From the NCBI RefSeq assembly GCF_000585995.1, contig NZ_CP007410.1, positions 1,453,430 to 1,517,429 on the forward strand: a stretch of 64,000 nucleotides of DNA, read 5' to 3'. The position numbers and the translations under genes were made by a program. The DNA comes from Pseudomonas brassicacearum. GTDB lineage: Bacteria; Pseudomonadota; Gammaproteobacteria; Pseudomonadales; Pseudomonadaceae. Of this stretch, positions 37,806-49,416 are shown one piece after another. The notes below the pieces were generated by a model. It ran no database searches. It saw only the letters and a program-made list of their open reading frames with translations, and was not told the DNA's origin. The stretch's first letter is position 1; every line of letters begins with the position of its first letter.

Positions 37806-39341
37806 CTACCGAACCTTTTCATCCCGCCCCCGCAACACCCGATTGGGCATCGCCACCGCCGCCGCCAACCCCAGCAACGACACCGCCGCGCTAATCAACA
37901 GCAAATGCCGGAACGTCGCCTGCAACGCCTGGCGCAAGGTGCTCTGCGCCTCGCCCGGAGCAGCGTTGAGACCGTCCAGCAACACATTGCCGGAATGTCC
38001 TTCGCCAACCAGCGACGCGCCGGAAAGCTGGGCAAAGCTTGAATCCTGTAGCAAGGCCAGCAACAACGCCGACATCAGCGACACGCCCACCGCGCCGCCA
38101 AGGGCGCGGAACAGGTTGGTGGTGCTGGTGGCGACGCCGATGTCCGCTTGTTCCACGGAGTTCTGCGAGCCCACCAATGAGGTTGGAAACTGCATGCCCG
38201 AGGCGATGCCACTGAGCAGCATGAACACACCGCTCAACCAGAGCGCGTCGGGCGCAGTGACGGCCATGCCGAGGATGGCAAACGGAAAGAGCAGCGCGCC
38301 GCTCAGGATCATCGGTTTGTAGCGCCCCGTGACCGAAGTCCTCCGCCCGGCGAAATACGCGCCGATCGGCAGCCCCATTACCAGCGGCAACAAGTGCAAC
38401 GCCGCGCTGTCGGCGCCCGCGCCGGTCACGCTCTGAAAGCGCAGCGGCACCAGCACGGTCAGGGAAATCGCCTGGAAACTGGTGAAGAACACCGTGCACC
38501 AACACAACACCGCGTTGCGGTTGACGAACAGGTGCATCGGCAGCAACGGCTCCCGGGCCCGGCGCTCATGCCAGACAAACACCCCCAACGCCACCACCGC
38601 GCAACCCAACAGCCCCAGCACTTCGCGGCTGTGCCAGGCATGGCCCTGGCCGATCTCGGTGATGCCCAGCAGCAGGGCGGTCAAGCCAATGATCAGCAAC
38701 ACAGTGCCCAGGTAATCGATGATCGGCGTGCGTTGCGGCAGTGGCAGCCCGACCAGGGTGCGTCGGGCCACCCACCAGGCCGCCAGGCCCAGCGGCAGGT
38801 TGATCCAGAACACCCAGCGCCACGACAGGTATTCGGTCATGTAGCCGCCCAGCACCGGCCCCGCCACGCTGGCCACCGCGTACATACTGCTGAAATAGCC
38901 CTGGTAGCGGCCACGTTCGCGGGGCGGCACGATGTCGCCGATGATCGCCTGGCTCACGGAAATCATCCCGCCGGCGCCGATGCCCTGGAGAATCCGCGCC
39001 AGTACCAGTTGCTCCATGTTTTGCGCCAGGCCACAAAACAGCGAGGCCAGGGTGAACAGGCCCATGCCGAACAGCATCAGCGGCCGGCGACCGTAGAGGT
39101 CGCCGAGCTTGCCGTAGATCGGTACGGCCACGGTCATGGCGACCATGTAGCCGGAAATCACCCAGGCCAGCAGGCTGACGTCCTTGAATTGTGCGGAGAT
39201 GGCCGGCATCGACACGGCGACGATGGTCTGGTCCAACGCACCGAGGAAAATCGCCAGCATCAGGGCCACCAGCACGCTGCGTATGGCTGGCGTCGGGGCT
39301 TGGAGGGTATTGAGCTGTGTCACGGCAGAACCTGCGGGCAT
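37806..39341 (-). CDS. MFS drug efflux transporter, DHA2 (EmrB/QacA) family
   Basis: 511 residues from ATG 39341 (a GTG 3 bases earlier, or one 24 bases later, also possible). Fourteen hydrophobic segments are expected for DHA2. Key motifs: ALDQTIVAVSMPAI in helix 1, YGKLGDLYGRRPLMLFG in the loop between helices 2 and 3, RILQGIGAGGMISVSQAII in helix 4, and GPVLGGYMTEYLSWRWVFWIN (motif C plus conserved WRW). It should export hydrophobic drugs with protons. The regulator is not adjacent. Confidence 0.92.
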   Translation of the reverse strand: MPAGSAVTQLNTLQAPTPAIRSVLVALMLAIFLGALDQTIVAVSMPAISAQFKDVSLLAWVISGYMVAMTVAVPIYGKLGDLYGRRPLMLFGMGLFTLASLFCGLAQNMEQLVLARILQGIGAGGMISVSQAIIGDIVPPRERGRYQGYFSSMYAVASVAGPVLGGYMTEYLSWRWVFWINLPLGLAAWWVARRTLVGLPLPQRTPIIDYLGTVLLIIGLTALLLGITEIGQGHAWHSREVLGLLGCAVVALGVFVWHERRAREPLLPMHLFVNRNAVLCWCTVFFTSFQAISLTVLVPLRFQSVTGAGADSAALHLLPLVMGLPIGAYFAGRRTSVTGRYKPMILSGALLFPFAILGMAVTAPDALWLSGVFMLLSGIASGMQFPTSLVGSQNSVEQADIGVATSTTNLFRALGGAVGVSLMSALLLALLQDSSFAQLSGASLVGEGHSGNVLLDGLNAAPGEAQSTLRQALQATFRHLLLISAAVSLLGLAAAVAMPNRVLRGRDEKVR

Positions 39342-39392
39342 CACGCCAATGAGGCGAATGGGACGGAGCCCGCAGTTTAAGTCGGTAGGCGG

Positions 39393-40631
<1,239 letters not shown>

Positions 40632-40758
40632 TTATGGACCGAGTGCTTGCATTTTTCGCTTGCTGGCCTGTCAATTGAAGGGGAAAACTGAGCCGATACC
40701 TGTACTTTCTGCCAATCGGTGCGATTATCGCCCGCAACCCCTGGCCCGGATCCACGTT

Positions 40759-41652
40759 ATGAAAAAACCTGACCTGCCTTCGATCCCGGTGTTCAAGCTC
40801 TACGGCGAAAGCCAGGACTGGCCGACCCCGGATTTGCTGCATTGCGAAACCATTTCCAAGCGCAGTCGCGAGCACCAGTGGGAAATCAAACCCCATCGGC
40901 ATGCTGATCTTTGCCAATTGCTGTTTGTCTTCAAGGGCCAGGCAGAACTGGAAATCGAGGGGCAGCGCACACAACTCGGTGAGCCGGCGGTGCAGATCCT
41001 GCCGCCGCTGTCGGTCCATGGCTTTCGTTTTTCCGAGGATGTGGAAGGTTACGTGGTGACCCTGGCGGCACCGCTGGTGACGCACCTGCAATCGCAGCTG
41101 GGCCATTCGGTCAATATCCTGGCCCAGGCCGAAAGCTACCCGGCCGGTGAAAACGCCGCCTACCTCAACAGCCTGTTCAGTGCCTTGCAGGCCGAATACG
41201 TCGGCCATCAGCCGGCGCGGGAGATGCTGATGCATGCCCTGGTCAGCGTGATCATGGTCTGGGTCAGCCGCCAGGTGATGCAGCGGCGCACCTCTACCCA
41301 GCGTCCACAGCGGGCCCGGGAATACCTCAACGGGTTCATTCAGTTGGTGGAAGAAACCTATCGCCAGCACGTCAAGGTCGAAGACTTGGCCCATCGCCTG
41401 GGGATTTCCGTGTCGCACCTCAACGGCACCTGCCGGGAACTGGCGGGGCAACCGGCGTTGCAGATCATGCATGAGCGCCAGTTGTTGGAAGCCAAGCGGC
41501 TGCTGACCTACACCGGCCTGACGATTTACGAGATTTCCGAGATGCTCGGATTCTCTGACCCGACCAACTTCACCCGACTGTTCCGTCGGCGTGTGGGAAT
41601 CTCGCCCAAAGCCTTCCGCGACCGGCTCAAGACCGATCAACAGGACGACTGA
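40759..41652 (+). CDS. pobR: AraC family activator of pobA
   Basis: 297 residues. N-terminal cupin (EIKPHRHADLCQLLFVFKGQ) probably binds 4-hydroxybenzoate; the C-terminal AraC/XylS domain has the two helix-turn-helix units (VEDLAHRLGISVSHLNGTC and YEISEMLGFSDPTNFTRLF). In Pseudomonas the pobA activator is of this AraC type, called PobR or PobC. Divergent from pobA, which is its expected target. Confidence 0.93.
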   Translation: MKKPDLPSIPVFKLYGESQDWPTPDLLHCETISKRSREHQWEIKPHRHADLCQLLFVFKGQAELEIEGQRTQLGEPAVQILPPLSVHGFRFSEDVEGYVVTLAAPLVTHLQSQLGHSVNILAQAESYPAGENAAYLNSLFSALQAEYVGHQPAREMLMHALVSVIMVWVSRQVMQRRTSTQRPQRAREYLNGFIQLVEETYRQHVKVEDLAHRLGISVSHLNGTCRELAGQPALQIMHERQLLEAKRLLTYTGLTIYEISEMLGFSDPTNFTRLFRRRVGISPKAFRDRLKTDQQDD

Positions 41653-41659
41653 GTACGCC

Positions 41660-41836
41660 TCAGCGCAACGCGTTCAGGGTCGCGCTGTGGGGGATGCACC
41701 GTTCGAAGTTGCAACTGGCGTATTCACGAGGCAGTTGCCGGGTCTGCTCGACCCGATAGGCCGCAGTGCCATACAGCGCCAGCGTGGCGGTGCAGGTGAC
41801 AAAGATGGCGAGGCGTCTTTTTGTTTTGATGTTCAT
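41660..41836 (-). CDS. Small exported or membrane-anchored protein, unknown function
   Basis: 58 residues from ATG 41836, preceded by GAGGT at fair spacing; ATG 41881 gives an extra leader. KTKRRLAIFVTCTATLALYGTAA is a signal or anchor helix; the exported tail is short and has CNFERC, a possible disulfide or metal pair. Convergent with pobR. No family was recognised; confidence rests on the RBS and on the plausible composition. Confidence 0.6.
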   Translation of the reverse strand: MNIKTKRRLAIFVTCTATLALYGTAAYRVEQTRQLPREYASCNFERCIPHSATLNALR

Positions 41837-41953
41837 GGCGGTGACCTCTGAACGAATACCCTGGGGTACTGCTTTCAGCATAGGTCAGCCGTGGCGGGTT
41901 GCCAGCCTGGTAAGCGTTGCATTTAACCCGACATTCAGAATGCTGATATCCCC

Positions 41954-42043
41954 TGTGGGAGCGGGCTTGCTCGCGAAAGCGGTGTGTCAGTCACCATCAA
42001 TGTTGACTGTTGCTCCGTTTTCGCGAGCAAGCCCGCTCCCACA
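41954..42043. repeat. REPIN, TGTGGGAGCGGGC family
   Basis: Perfect outer arms and a loop with TGTTGACTGT. Confidence 0.9.
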
Positions 42044-42068
42044 GGGATAGAGGTGTTTTTCGGGCCGG

Positions 42069-42428
42069 TTATGCCAGGTGTTCTGGCTTCATCGGATCAC
42101 CCGGCTTCACATCCAGTTGCTGGCGCACGTCTTCGAACATTTCGTCGTAGTACTTGTGCATCGAGCCGATGCTGGCGCTTTTGGGCAGGCCGTATTTCTG
42201 GGCGATGCGCGTGGCATGGCGGGCGAAGTCGAAGGCCTGGTCCTTGGCCAGGAAAAAGGTCTCGTCCAGGCTTGTGTCCTCGACCGTGCCATGCACCCGG
42301 AACGACATGCCGGCGCCTTCCTTGGGGTCCTGTGCAACCTCGTAGTCGATGCACAGGTTGTAGCTGAAATCTTCCTTGTTCAGCGCGTGGCGTTCCATGT
42401 GCAGGTGACCGGGTTCGAACATGGCCAT
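42069..42428 (-). CDS. DUF5064 family protein
   Basis: 119 residues, starting MAMFEPGHLHMERHALNKED. The family is small and Pseudomonas-specific; it forms an alpha/beta domain of unknown role. AAGGAGAG precedes the ATG. It is 64 bases after arcC on the same strand, so may be expressed with the arc operon. Confidence 0.85.
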   Translation of the reverse strand: MAMFEPGHLHMERHALNKEDFSYNLCIDYEVAQDPKEGAGMSFRVHGTVEDTSLDETFFLAKDQAFDFARHATRIAQKYGLPKSASIGSMHKYYDEMFEDVRQQLDVKPGDPMKPEHLA

Positions 42429-42492
42429 AAACGACTCTCCTTCGAATGCATGGGAGTAAGGCAGACCCTGGATCTGCCATGCAAGTTTCCTG

Positions 42493-43422
42493 TTACCGAT
42501 AAACGATGCCTGGTGTCGCCGTGCTGATGCGGGTGCCGGCCTTGCCTTGGACGATGGCGTCGATCTCCGAGAGTGATCCGATCACCGCGACCTTGCCAGT
42601 GTTGCGGGCGAATTCGCAGGCGGCCTGCACCTTCGGTCCCATGGAGCCGGCGGCGAAACCGAGCCGCTCCAGTTCGTCGGGGTGGGCCTGGGCGATGGCT
42701 TTCTGGGTCGGTTTGCCAAAGTCGATGAACGCTGCGTTGACGTCGGTGGCGATCACCAGCAGATCGCTTTCCAGTTGTTCGGCCAGCAACGCCGAGCACA
42801 GGTCCTTGTCGATCACCGCTTCCACCCCTTGCAGCTTGCCGTTGGCGTCGTACATCGTCGGAATGCCGCCACCGCCGGCGCAGATCACGATGCTGCCTTT
42901 TTCCAGCAGCCACTTGATCGGACGGATTTCAAAGATGCGCTTGGGCCGCGGGCTGGCGACCACTCGGCGGAACTTGTCGCCGTCCGGGGCGATGGCCCAG
43001 CCTTTCTCGGCGGCGAGTTTTTCTGCGTCGGCTTTGCTGTAGACCGGGCCGATGGGTTTGGTGGGGTTTTGGAACGCCGGGTCGTTGCCATCCACTTCGA
43101 CCTGGGTCAGCAGCGTGGCGAACGGTACTTCGAAGTCCAGCAGGTTGCCCAGTTCTTGCTCGATGATGTAGCCGATCATGCCTTCGGTTTCGGCGCCGAG
43201 CACGTCCAGCGGATATGGCGTGACCGAGGTGTAAGCCGCCGCTTGCAACGACAGCAGGCCAACCTGTGGGCCGTTGCCGTGGGCGATGACCAGCTCATTG
43301 CCAGGGTGGATTTTCGCGATCTGCTCGGTCGCGGTGCGGATGTTGCTGCGTTGGTTGTCTGCGGTCATGGGTTCACCCCGACGCAGGAGGGCGTTACCGC
43401 CCAGGGCAACGACGATGCGCAT
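42493..43422 (-). CDS. arcC: Carbamate kinase
   Basis: 309 residues from ATG 43422. Signatures: [42 protein letters not shown] (substrate site) and [23 protein letters not shown]. It converts carbamoyl phosphate and ADP to ATP, ammonia and CO2, the energy-yielding last step of the arginine deiminase pathway. A REPIN separates it from arcB by 165 bases, so its expression may be less coupled than in a compact operon. Confidence 0.96.
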   Translation of the reverse strand: MRIVVALGGNALLRRGEPMTADNQRSNIRTATEQIAKIHPGNELVIAHGNGPQVGLLSLQAAAYTSVTPYPLDVLGAETEGMIGYIIEQELGNLLDFEVPFATLLTQVEVDGNDPAFQNPTKPIGPVYSKADAEKLAAEKGWAIAPDGDKFRRVVASPRPKRIFEIRPIKWLLEKGSIVICAGGGGIPTMYDANGKLQGVEAVIDKDLCSALLAEQLESDLLVIATDVNAAFIDFGKPTQKAIAQAHPDELERLGFAAGSMGPKVQAACEFARNTGKVAVIGSLSEIDAIVQGKAGTRISTATPGIVYR

Positions 43423-43464
43423 AGTGCTGTCCTCTGACAGAGAAATATGGACCACTCGGTCCCT

Positions 43465-43553
43465 TGTGGGAGCGGGCTTGCTCGCGAAGACGGAGTAACA
43501 GGCACAGTTATTTCGACTGACCCACCGCTTTCGCGAGCAAGCCCGCTCCCACA
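43465..43553. repeat. REPIN between arcB and arcC
   Basis: Inverted REP pair inside the arc operon. Its loop (AACAGGCACAGTTATTTCG) is shared with the REPIN at 50918. Confidence 0.9.
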
Positions 43554-43587
43554 TTGGATAGCATTCCAGCTTGGGATCGGGCGACGT

Positions 43588-44598
43588 TTAGATATCCGCC
43601 AGCGCCGACACCAGGATCGCCTTGATGGTGTGCATGCGGTTTTCCGCTTGCTCGAAGGCGATGTTGGCCGGGGATTCGAAGACCTCTTCGGTGACTTCCA
43701 CGCCATTGGCCAGGTTCGGATAGCGGGCGGCGATGTCCTTGCCGACCTTGGTTTCGCTGTTATGGAACGCGGGCAGGCAGTGCATGAATTTCACCCGTGG
43801 GTTACCCGAGGCTTTCATCATCTGCGCGTTGACCTGGTAGGGCAGCAGTTGCTCGATGCGCTCATCCCAGGCTTCCACCGGCTCGCCCATGGACACCCAG
43901 ATGTCGGTGTGGATGAAGTCCACGCCCTTGACGGCTTCCTTCGGGTCTTCGGTGATGGTGATGCGTGCGCCACTTTCGACGGCGAAGGCCTGGCACTGGT
44001 CGATGAAATCCTGATGCGGCCACAGGGCTTTTGGTGCGCCGATGCGCACGTCCATGCCCAGTTTGGCGCCGATCATCAATAGCGAATTGCCCATGTTGTA
44101 GCGGGCGTCACCCAGGTACGCGTAGCTGATGTCATGCAGCGGCTTGTCGCTGTGTTCACGCATGGTCAGGGTATCGGCGATCATCTGGGTGGGGTGGAAT
44201 TCGGCAGTCAGGCCGTTGAACACCGGCACACCGGCGAACTTGGCCAGTTCCTCGACGATCTCCTGTTCGAAGCCGCGGTACTCGATGGCGTCGAACATCC
44301 GCCCCAGGACGCGGGCGGTGTCTTTCATGCTTTCCTTGTGGCCGATCTGCGACGACACCGGGTCGATGTAGGTGACGTGGGCGCCCTGGTCATGGGCCGC
44401 CACTTCGAAGGCGCAGCGGGTGCGGGTCGAGGTCTTTTCGAAGATCAGCGCGATGTTCTTGCCCTTGAGGTGCGGCTGTTCGGTGCCGGTGTATTTGGCA
44501 CGCTTGAGGTCGCGGGACAGGTCCAGCAGGTAATGCAGCTCGCGGTTGGTGTGGTGCATCAAACTCAGCAGGCTGCGGTTGCGCATGTTGAAAGCCAT
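43588..44598 (-). CDS. arcB: Catabolic ornithine carbamoyltransferase
   Basis: 336 residues. The carbamoyl phosphate motif is [12 protein letters not shown] (near residue 55), followed by [11 protein letters not shown] and [10 protein letters not shown] with the catalytic Cys of the HCLP box. It cleaves citrulline to carbamoyl phosphate and ornithine. AAGGAGATCC precedes its ATG. Second enzyme of the arc operon. Confidence 0.97.
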   Translation of the reverse strand: MAFNMRNRSLLSLMHHTNRELHYLLDLSRDLKRAKYTGTEQPHLKGKNIALIFEKTSTRTRCAFEVAAHDQGAHVTYIDPVSSQIGHKESMKDTARVLGRMFDAIEYRGFEQEIVEELAKFAGVPVFNGLTAEFHPTQMIADTLTMREHSDKPLHDISYAYLGDARYNMGNSLLMIGAKLGMDVRIGAPKALWPHQDFIDQCQAFAVESGARITITEDPKEAVKGVDFIHTDIWVSMGEPVEAWDERIEQLLPYQVNAQMMKASGNPRVKFMHCLPAFHNSETKVGKDIAARYPNLANGVEVTEEVFESPANIAFEQAENRMHTIKAILVSALADI

Positions 44599-44669
44599 GA
44601 TGTGGATCTCCTTGGGTTTCGGTTATCCCCTGGGCGGCTATCGGGTCGATACCCGCCCAGGCTCAAAGG

Positions 44670-45926
44670 TCAGTAGTCGATCGGGTCGCGAATGATCGGG
44701 CAGGTCATGCAGTGGCCACCGCCGCGGCCCCGGCCCAGCTCGCTGGCGCTGATGGTGATGACTTCCACCCCGGCCTTGCGCAGCAGGGTATTGGTGTAGG
44801 TATTGCGGTCGTAGCCGATCACCACGCCCGGTTCCAGGGCCACCACGTTGTTGCCGTCGTCCCATTGTTCGCGCTCGGCGGCGAAGCTGTTGCCGCCGGT
44901 TTCCACCACCCGCAGTGCCGGCAGCTTGAGAGCGGCGGCCACGGTGTCGAGGAAGCTGCCGTCCTCGCGGCGTACGTCGATGCCGCCGGGCTTGCTCTCG
45001 TCAGGACGCAGGGAAAACGCGACGATCTGGCTCACCACTTCGGGGAAAATCGTCACCAGGTCGCGGTCGCAGAAACTGAACACGGTGTCCAAATGCATGG
45101 CGGCGCGGGATTTCGGCAGGCCGGCGACGATCACCCGTTCCACGGCGTTGTGCTTGAACAGGTTCAGCGCCAGTTGGCCGATGGCTTGGCGGGACGAGCG
45201 TTCGCCCATGCCGATCAGCACCACGCCGTTGCCAATGGGCATCACGTCGCCGCCTTCAAGGGTCGCGTTGCCATGCTCCCGGTCGGGGTCGCCGTACCAG
45301 ATCTGGAAGTCGGCCTGGGTGAACTCGGGGTGGAATTTGTAGATGGCGCTGGCCAGCAGGGTTTCCTGGCGGCGTGCCGGCCAGTACATCGGGTTCAGGG
45401 TGACGCCGCCGTAGATCCAGCAGGTCGTGTCGCGGGTGAACTGGGTGTTGGGCAGCGGCGGCAGGATGAAGCTGGAGTGCCCGAGGAAGTCGCGGAACAT
45501 CTGGATGGTCTTGCCACCGAAGCTGTCCGGCAGGTCGTCGGCCGAGACGCCGCCGATCAGGAATTCGGCGATATGGCGCGGCTCCAGGCTGCGCAGCCAC
45601 GAGCCGACTTCATTCACCAGGCCCAGGCCCACCGAGTTGGCGGTGATCTTGCGCTGCAGGATCCAGTCGAGGGCTTCGGGAATGGCGACGATGTCGGTCA
45701 GCAGGTTGTGCATTTCCAGTACGTCGATGTCGCGCTCGCGCATCTTGGTGACGAAGTCGAAATGGTCGCGCTTGGCCTGGTTGACCCAGATCACGTCATC
45801 GAACAGCAGCTCGTCGCAGTTGTTCGGGGTCAAGCGTTGATGGGCCAGGCCTGGGGAACACACCATGACTTTGCGTAATTTGCCGGCTTCGGAATGAACG
45901 CCGTATTTCACTTTTTCTGTGGTCAT
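44670..45926 (-). CDS. arcA: Arginine deiminase
   Basis: 418 residues, standard length. It hydrolyses arginine to citrulline and ammonia. The catalytic Cys406 lies in [14 protein letters not shown] near the C-terminus; [12 protein letters not shown] and [21 protein letters not shown] supply other active-site residues, including the Glu/His pair. GGAGGA precedes the ATG. It follows arcD by 33 bases. Confidence 0.97.
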   Translation of the reverse strand: MTTEKVKYGVHSEAGKLRKVMVCSPGLAHQRLTPNNCDELLFDDVIWVNQAKRDHFDFVTKMRERDIDVLEMHNLLTDIVAIPEALDWILQRKITANSVGLGLVNEVGSWLRSLEPRHIAEFLIGGVSADDLPDSFGGKTIQMFRDFLGHSSFILPPLPNTQFTRDTTCWIYGGVTLNPMYWPARRQETLLASAIYKFHPEFTQADFQIWYGDPDREHGNATLEGGDVMPIGNGVVLIGMGERSSRQAIGQLALNLFKHNAVERVIVAGLPKSRAAMHLDTVFSFCDRDLVTIFPEVVSQIVAFSLRPDESKPGGIDVRREDGSFLDTVAAALKLPALRVVETGGNSFAAEREQWDDGNNVVALEPGVVIGYDRNTYTNTLLRKAGVEVITISASELGRGRGGGHCMTCPIIRDPIDY

Positions 45927-45959
45927 TACAAAGATCCTCCAGATAAAACAATCAGTCAG

Positions 45960-47387
45960 TTACAGGGTCAGGAAGCCGTCGTAGAGCCCGTAGGCGGCCA
46001 CCAGGGCGCCTGCGACTACTGCAGCGAAAATCAGCTTCTCGACAGCGGTGAAAACCGGTTTGCCCACCTCGAGCTTGGCCTTGGCGAACAGGATCGCGCC
46101 GGGCGCATAGAGCAGGGCGGAGAGCAGCAGGTACTTGATCCCGCCGGCGTACAGCAGCCACATCGCGTAGATCAGGGCGATGGCGCCGATGACCAGGTCC
46201 TTGCGGCGTTCGGCCAGGGCGTTCTGATAGGTCTCGCCGCGCACCGCCAGCAGCACGGCGTAGGCCGCCGACCACAGGTACGGCACCAGGATCATCGAGG
46301 TGGCGAGGTAGATCAGTGAAAGGTAAGTGCTGGCCGAGAACAGGGTGATGACCAAAAACAGCTGGACCATCGCGTTGGTCAGCCACAGGGCGTTGGCCGG
46401 TACGTGGTTGGCGTTCTCGCGGCGCAGAAACTCGGGCATGGTGTGGTCTTTGGCGGCGGCGAACATGATCTCGGCGCACAGCAGCACCCAGGACAGCAGG
46501 GCGCCGAGCAGCGAGATGATCAAGCCGACGCTGATCAGCACCGCGCCCCAGTGACCCACCACATGTTCCAGCACCGCGGCCATCGACGGGTTCTGCAACT
46601 TGGCCAATTCCGGCTGGGTCATGATGCCCAGGGACAGCACGTTCACCAGCATCAGGAACAACAACACGGTGATGAAGCCGATTACGGTGGCCTTGCCCAC
46701 GTCGGTGCGTTTTTCGGCGCGGGCGGAGAAGATGCTCGCGCCTTCAATGCCGATGAACACCCACACGGTGACCAGCATCATGTTGCGCACCTGGTTCAGC
46801 ACGCTACCCAGGTCCGGGTTCTTCAGGCCCCAGATGTCAGCGGTAAAGATATCCAGCTTGAAGGCGAACACGGCGATCAGCACGAACAGCACCAGCGGCA
46901 CGACCTTGGCAATGGTGGTCACCAGGTTGATGAACGCCGCTTCCCGGATGCCGCGCAGTACCAAAAAATGCACCGCCCAGAGGAGCACAGACGAGCCGAT
47001 CACTGCCGCTACGGTGTTGCCCTCACCAAAAACCGGGAAGAAATACCCCAGGGTGCTGAACAGCAGGACGAAGTAACCGACGTTGCCCAGCCAGGCGCTG
47101 ATCCAGTAACCCCACGCCGACGAGAAACCCATGTAGTCGCCGAAACCGGCCTTGGCGTAGGCATAGACACCGCCGTCCAGATCGGGTTTGCGATTGGCCA
47201 GGGTCTGGAACACGAAGGCCAGGGTCAGCATGCCGACGGCGGTAATCGCCCAGCCGATCAGCACGGCACCGACGTCGGCGCTGGCGGCCATGTTTTGTGG
47301 CAGGGAAAAGATCCCGCCGCCGATCATGGAGCCGACAACCAGGGCAACCAACGCACCCAATCGAAGTTTTCCGGGGGTATCAGACAT
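45960..47387 (-). CDS. arcD: Arginine/ornithine antiporter
   Basis: 475 residues with about 12-13 hydrophobic segments. LGALVALVVGSMIGGGIFSLP is the APA superfamily substrate-binding segment in helix 1; IGIEGASIFSARAEKRTDVG is the helix 6 region. It exchanges external arginine for ornithine. First gene of arcDABC. An ANR-like box is 63-76 bases upstream of its start. Confidence 0.95.
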   Translation of the reverse strand: MSDTPGKLRLGALVALVVGSMIGGGIFSLPQNMAASADVGAVLIGWAITAVGMLTLAFVFQTLANRKPDLDGGVYAYAKAGFGDYMGFSSAWGYWISAWLGNVGYFVLLFSTLGYFFPVFGEGNTVAAVIGSSVLLWAVHFLVLRGIREAAFINLVTTIAKVVPLVLFVLIAVFAFKLDIFTADIWGLKNPDLGSVLNQVRNMMLVTVWVFIGIEGASIFSARAEKRTDVGKATVIGFITVLLFLMLVNVLSLGIMTQPELAKLQNPSMAAVLEHVVGHWGAVLISVGLIISLLGALLSWVLLCAEIMFAAAKDHTMPEFLRRENANHVPANALWLTNAMVQLFLVITLFSASTYLSLIYLATSMILVPYLWSAAYAVLLAVRGETYQNALAERRKDLVIGAIALIYAMWLLYAGGIKYLLLSALLYAPGAILFAKAKLEVGKPVFTAVEKLIFAAVVAGALVAAYGLYDGFLTL

Positions 47388-47449
47388 TCGTGAGACTCCA
47401 ATGCAGGAGAAGAGAGTCGACAGCCTAAGTCGATTTGAAAGTTGAGTTT

Positions 47450-47463
47450 CTGATCTGGATCAG
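47450..47463 (-). promoter_or_regulatory. ANR-like box upstream of arcD
   Basis: CTGATCTGGATCAG is a perfect 14-bp dyad fitting TTGAT-N4-ATCAA in all but the outermost bases. Its position suits an activator site for an oxygen-limited arc promoter. The rest of the 383-base gap to the second arcD is AT-rich and shows no other clear element. Confidence 0.6.
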
Positions 47464-47770
47464 TGCATGACAACATTCCATTGTTATTTAAGGGGTTAAA
47501 GCTTTCTTTATGTCCAAAAGTTGTCTGGGAGGCCTGTTTCAGAGGCGCTGGGGAGTGGGTTTCATCTACCACAGGGTATTCAAGCTAGTTGATTTATCTG
47601 CAGCCGTAATTATTTTGTAGGCGGCTTTCATGACAAAAATAATTCTGGGTCATAGCCTTTTTTATTAGCGTCTTGGAGAATGGCCGGCTAATAAGGCCGT
47701 GGACTTTGATTGCATGGCGTTATTCAAAAACGTTATGTCGCTTTATTTACTTAATTGACAGTGAGAAAAG

Positions 47771-49198
47771 ATGCCGCAGCCCATTGAAAAGTTACGACTC
47801 GGTGCGCTGGTCGCACTGGTGGTGGGGTCGATGATTGGCGGCGGAATCTTTTCCCTGCCGCAAAACATGGCGGTCCACGCCGATGTCGGGGCGGTGGTGA
47901 TCGGCTGGGCGATTACCGCCGTCGGCATGCTGACCCTGGCCTTCGTGTTCCAGACCCTGGCCAATCGAAAGCCTGAACTGGACTCGGGTGTCTACGCCTA
48001 CGCCAAGGCCGGCTTCGGCGACTACCTGGGCTTCTCTTCGGCGTGGGGCTACTGGATCAGTGCCTGGATGGGCAACGTCGGCTATTTCGTGTTGCTGTTC
48101 AGCACCCTGGGGTACTTTTTCCCGGTGTTCGGCCAGGGCAACACGCCAGTGGCCATTGCCTGTGCATCGTTGCTGTTGTGGGCGGTGCATTTCCTGGTAT
48201 TGCGCGGCATCAAGGAGGCGGCGTTCATCAACCTGGTGACCACCATCGCCAAGGTCGTGCCGCTGGTGATGTTCATTGCCATCGCCGCTGTGGCGTTCAA
48301 GGCCGAGGTGTTTGCCCAGGACATTTGGGGGACGATGAATCCGGACCTGGGCAGCGTGATGGACCAGGTGCGCAACATGATGCTGGTCACGGTGTTCGTA
48401 TTCATTGGCATCGAAGGCGCCAGCGTCTATTCGGCGCGGGCGGAAAAACGCGCGGACGTCGGGCGCGCCACCGTGATCGGCTTCCTCGGGGTCCTGGCGC
48501 TGCTGGTGCTGGTGAACGTGTTGTCCCTGGGCATCATGAGCCAGCCCGCACTGGCGCAGTTGCAGAACCCGTCCCTGGCCGGTGTGTTGGAACACATCGT
48601 CGGGCCTTGGGGCGCGTTGTTGATCAGCCTGGGCCTGGCGGTGTCGCTGTTGGGGGCGTTGCTGTCCTGGGCGCTGCTGTGCGCCGAAATTCTCTACGCC
48701 ACCGCCAGGGACAAGACCATGCCAGCGTTCCTGACCAAGGAAAACGCCAACCATGCGCCGGTCAACGCGTTATGGCTGACCAACGGAATGATCCAGCTGT
48801 TTTTGCTGATTACCCTGTTTTCCGCAGGCACCTACACCAGCCTGATCTACCTCGCATCATCGATGATTCTGGTGCCGTACCTGTGGTCGGCAGCCTATGC
48901 GGTGTTGCTTTGTGCACGGGGCGAAACCTATGGACAGGCCTCGGCCCGGCGCTTGAAAGACCTGTGCATCGGTGGCGTTGCGCTGTGCTATGCCGTGTGG
49001 CTGCTGTATGCCGGTGGCGTGAAGTACCTGCTGCTGTCGGCGCTGCTTTATGCACCGGGGGTCATCCTGTTTGCCCAGGCCAAGCGCGAGCAGCGGCAGG
49101 CGTTATTCACCCATGTGGAAAAAGGCATTTTCGCCTGCGTGATGTCCGGGGCGGGCGTGGCGGCGTATGGGTTGTACAGTGGATTTTTGACGTTGTAA
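47771..49198 (+). CDS. Second ArcD-type basic amino acid antiporter
   Basis: 475 residues, the same length as ArcD and very similar to it from LRLGALVALVVGSMIGGGIF to AAYGLYSGFLTL. It keeps the helix 1 and helix 6 motifs (GIEGASVYSARAEKRADVG). It is transcribed away from arcDABC, with its own upstream region, so it is a duplicate with separate control. Its preferred pair of amino acids may differ. RBS GTGAGAAAAG is weak. Confidence 0.9.
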   Translation: MPQPIEKLRLGALVALVVGSMIGGGIFSLPQNMAVHADVGAVVIGWAITAVGMLTLAFVFQTLANRKPELDSGVYAYAKAGFGDYLGFSSAWGYWISAWMGNVGYFVLLFSTLGYFFPVFGQGNTPVAIACASLLLWAVHFLVLRGIKEAAFINLVTTIAKVVPLVMFIAIAAVAFKAEVFAQDIWGTMNPDLGSVMDQVRNMMLVTVFVFIGIEGASVYSARAEKRADVGRATVIGFLGVLALLVLVNVLSLGIMSQPALAQLQNPSLAGVLEHIVGPWGALLISLGLAVSLLGALLSWALLCAEILYATARDKTMPAFLTKENANHAPVNALWLTNGMIQLFLLITLFSAGTYTSLIYLASSMILVPYLWSAAYAVLLCARGETYGQASARRLKDLCIGGVALCYAVWLLYAGGVKYLLLSALLYAPGVILFAQAKREQRQALFTHVEKGIFACVMSGAGVAAYGLYSGFLTL

Positions 49199-49235
49199 GG
49201 CGAAGGTTGCTTTCTAGCGAGTTAGAGGCGGTCAG

Positions 49236-49366
49236 TGTGGCGAGGGGATTTATCCCCGCTGGGGTGCGAAGCGCCCCCAGAGAACGTTCGTGATTTTCCT
49301 GGCACACCGAGGCGCCAGGTTTCAGGGCCGCTTCACGCCCCAGCGGGGATAAATCCCCTCGCCACA
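49236..49366. repeat. REPIN, GAGGGGATTTATCC family
   Basis: Inverted pair with GCGAAGCGC-type inner hairpins, between convergent genes. Confidence 0.88.
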
Positions 49367-49416
49367 ACGGATTGTGATCGACACGTTGGCAAGGTTTGCT
49401 CGCGATTGGGCGGCCA

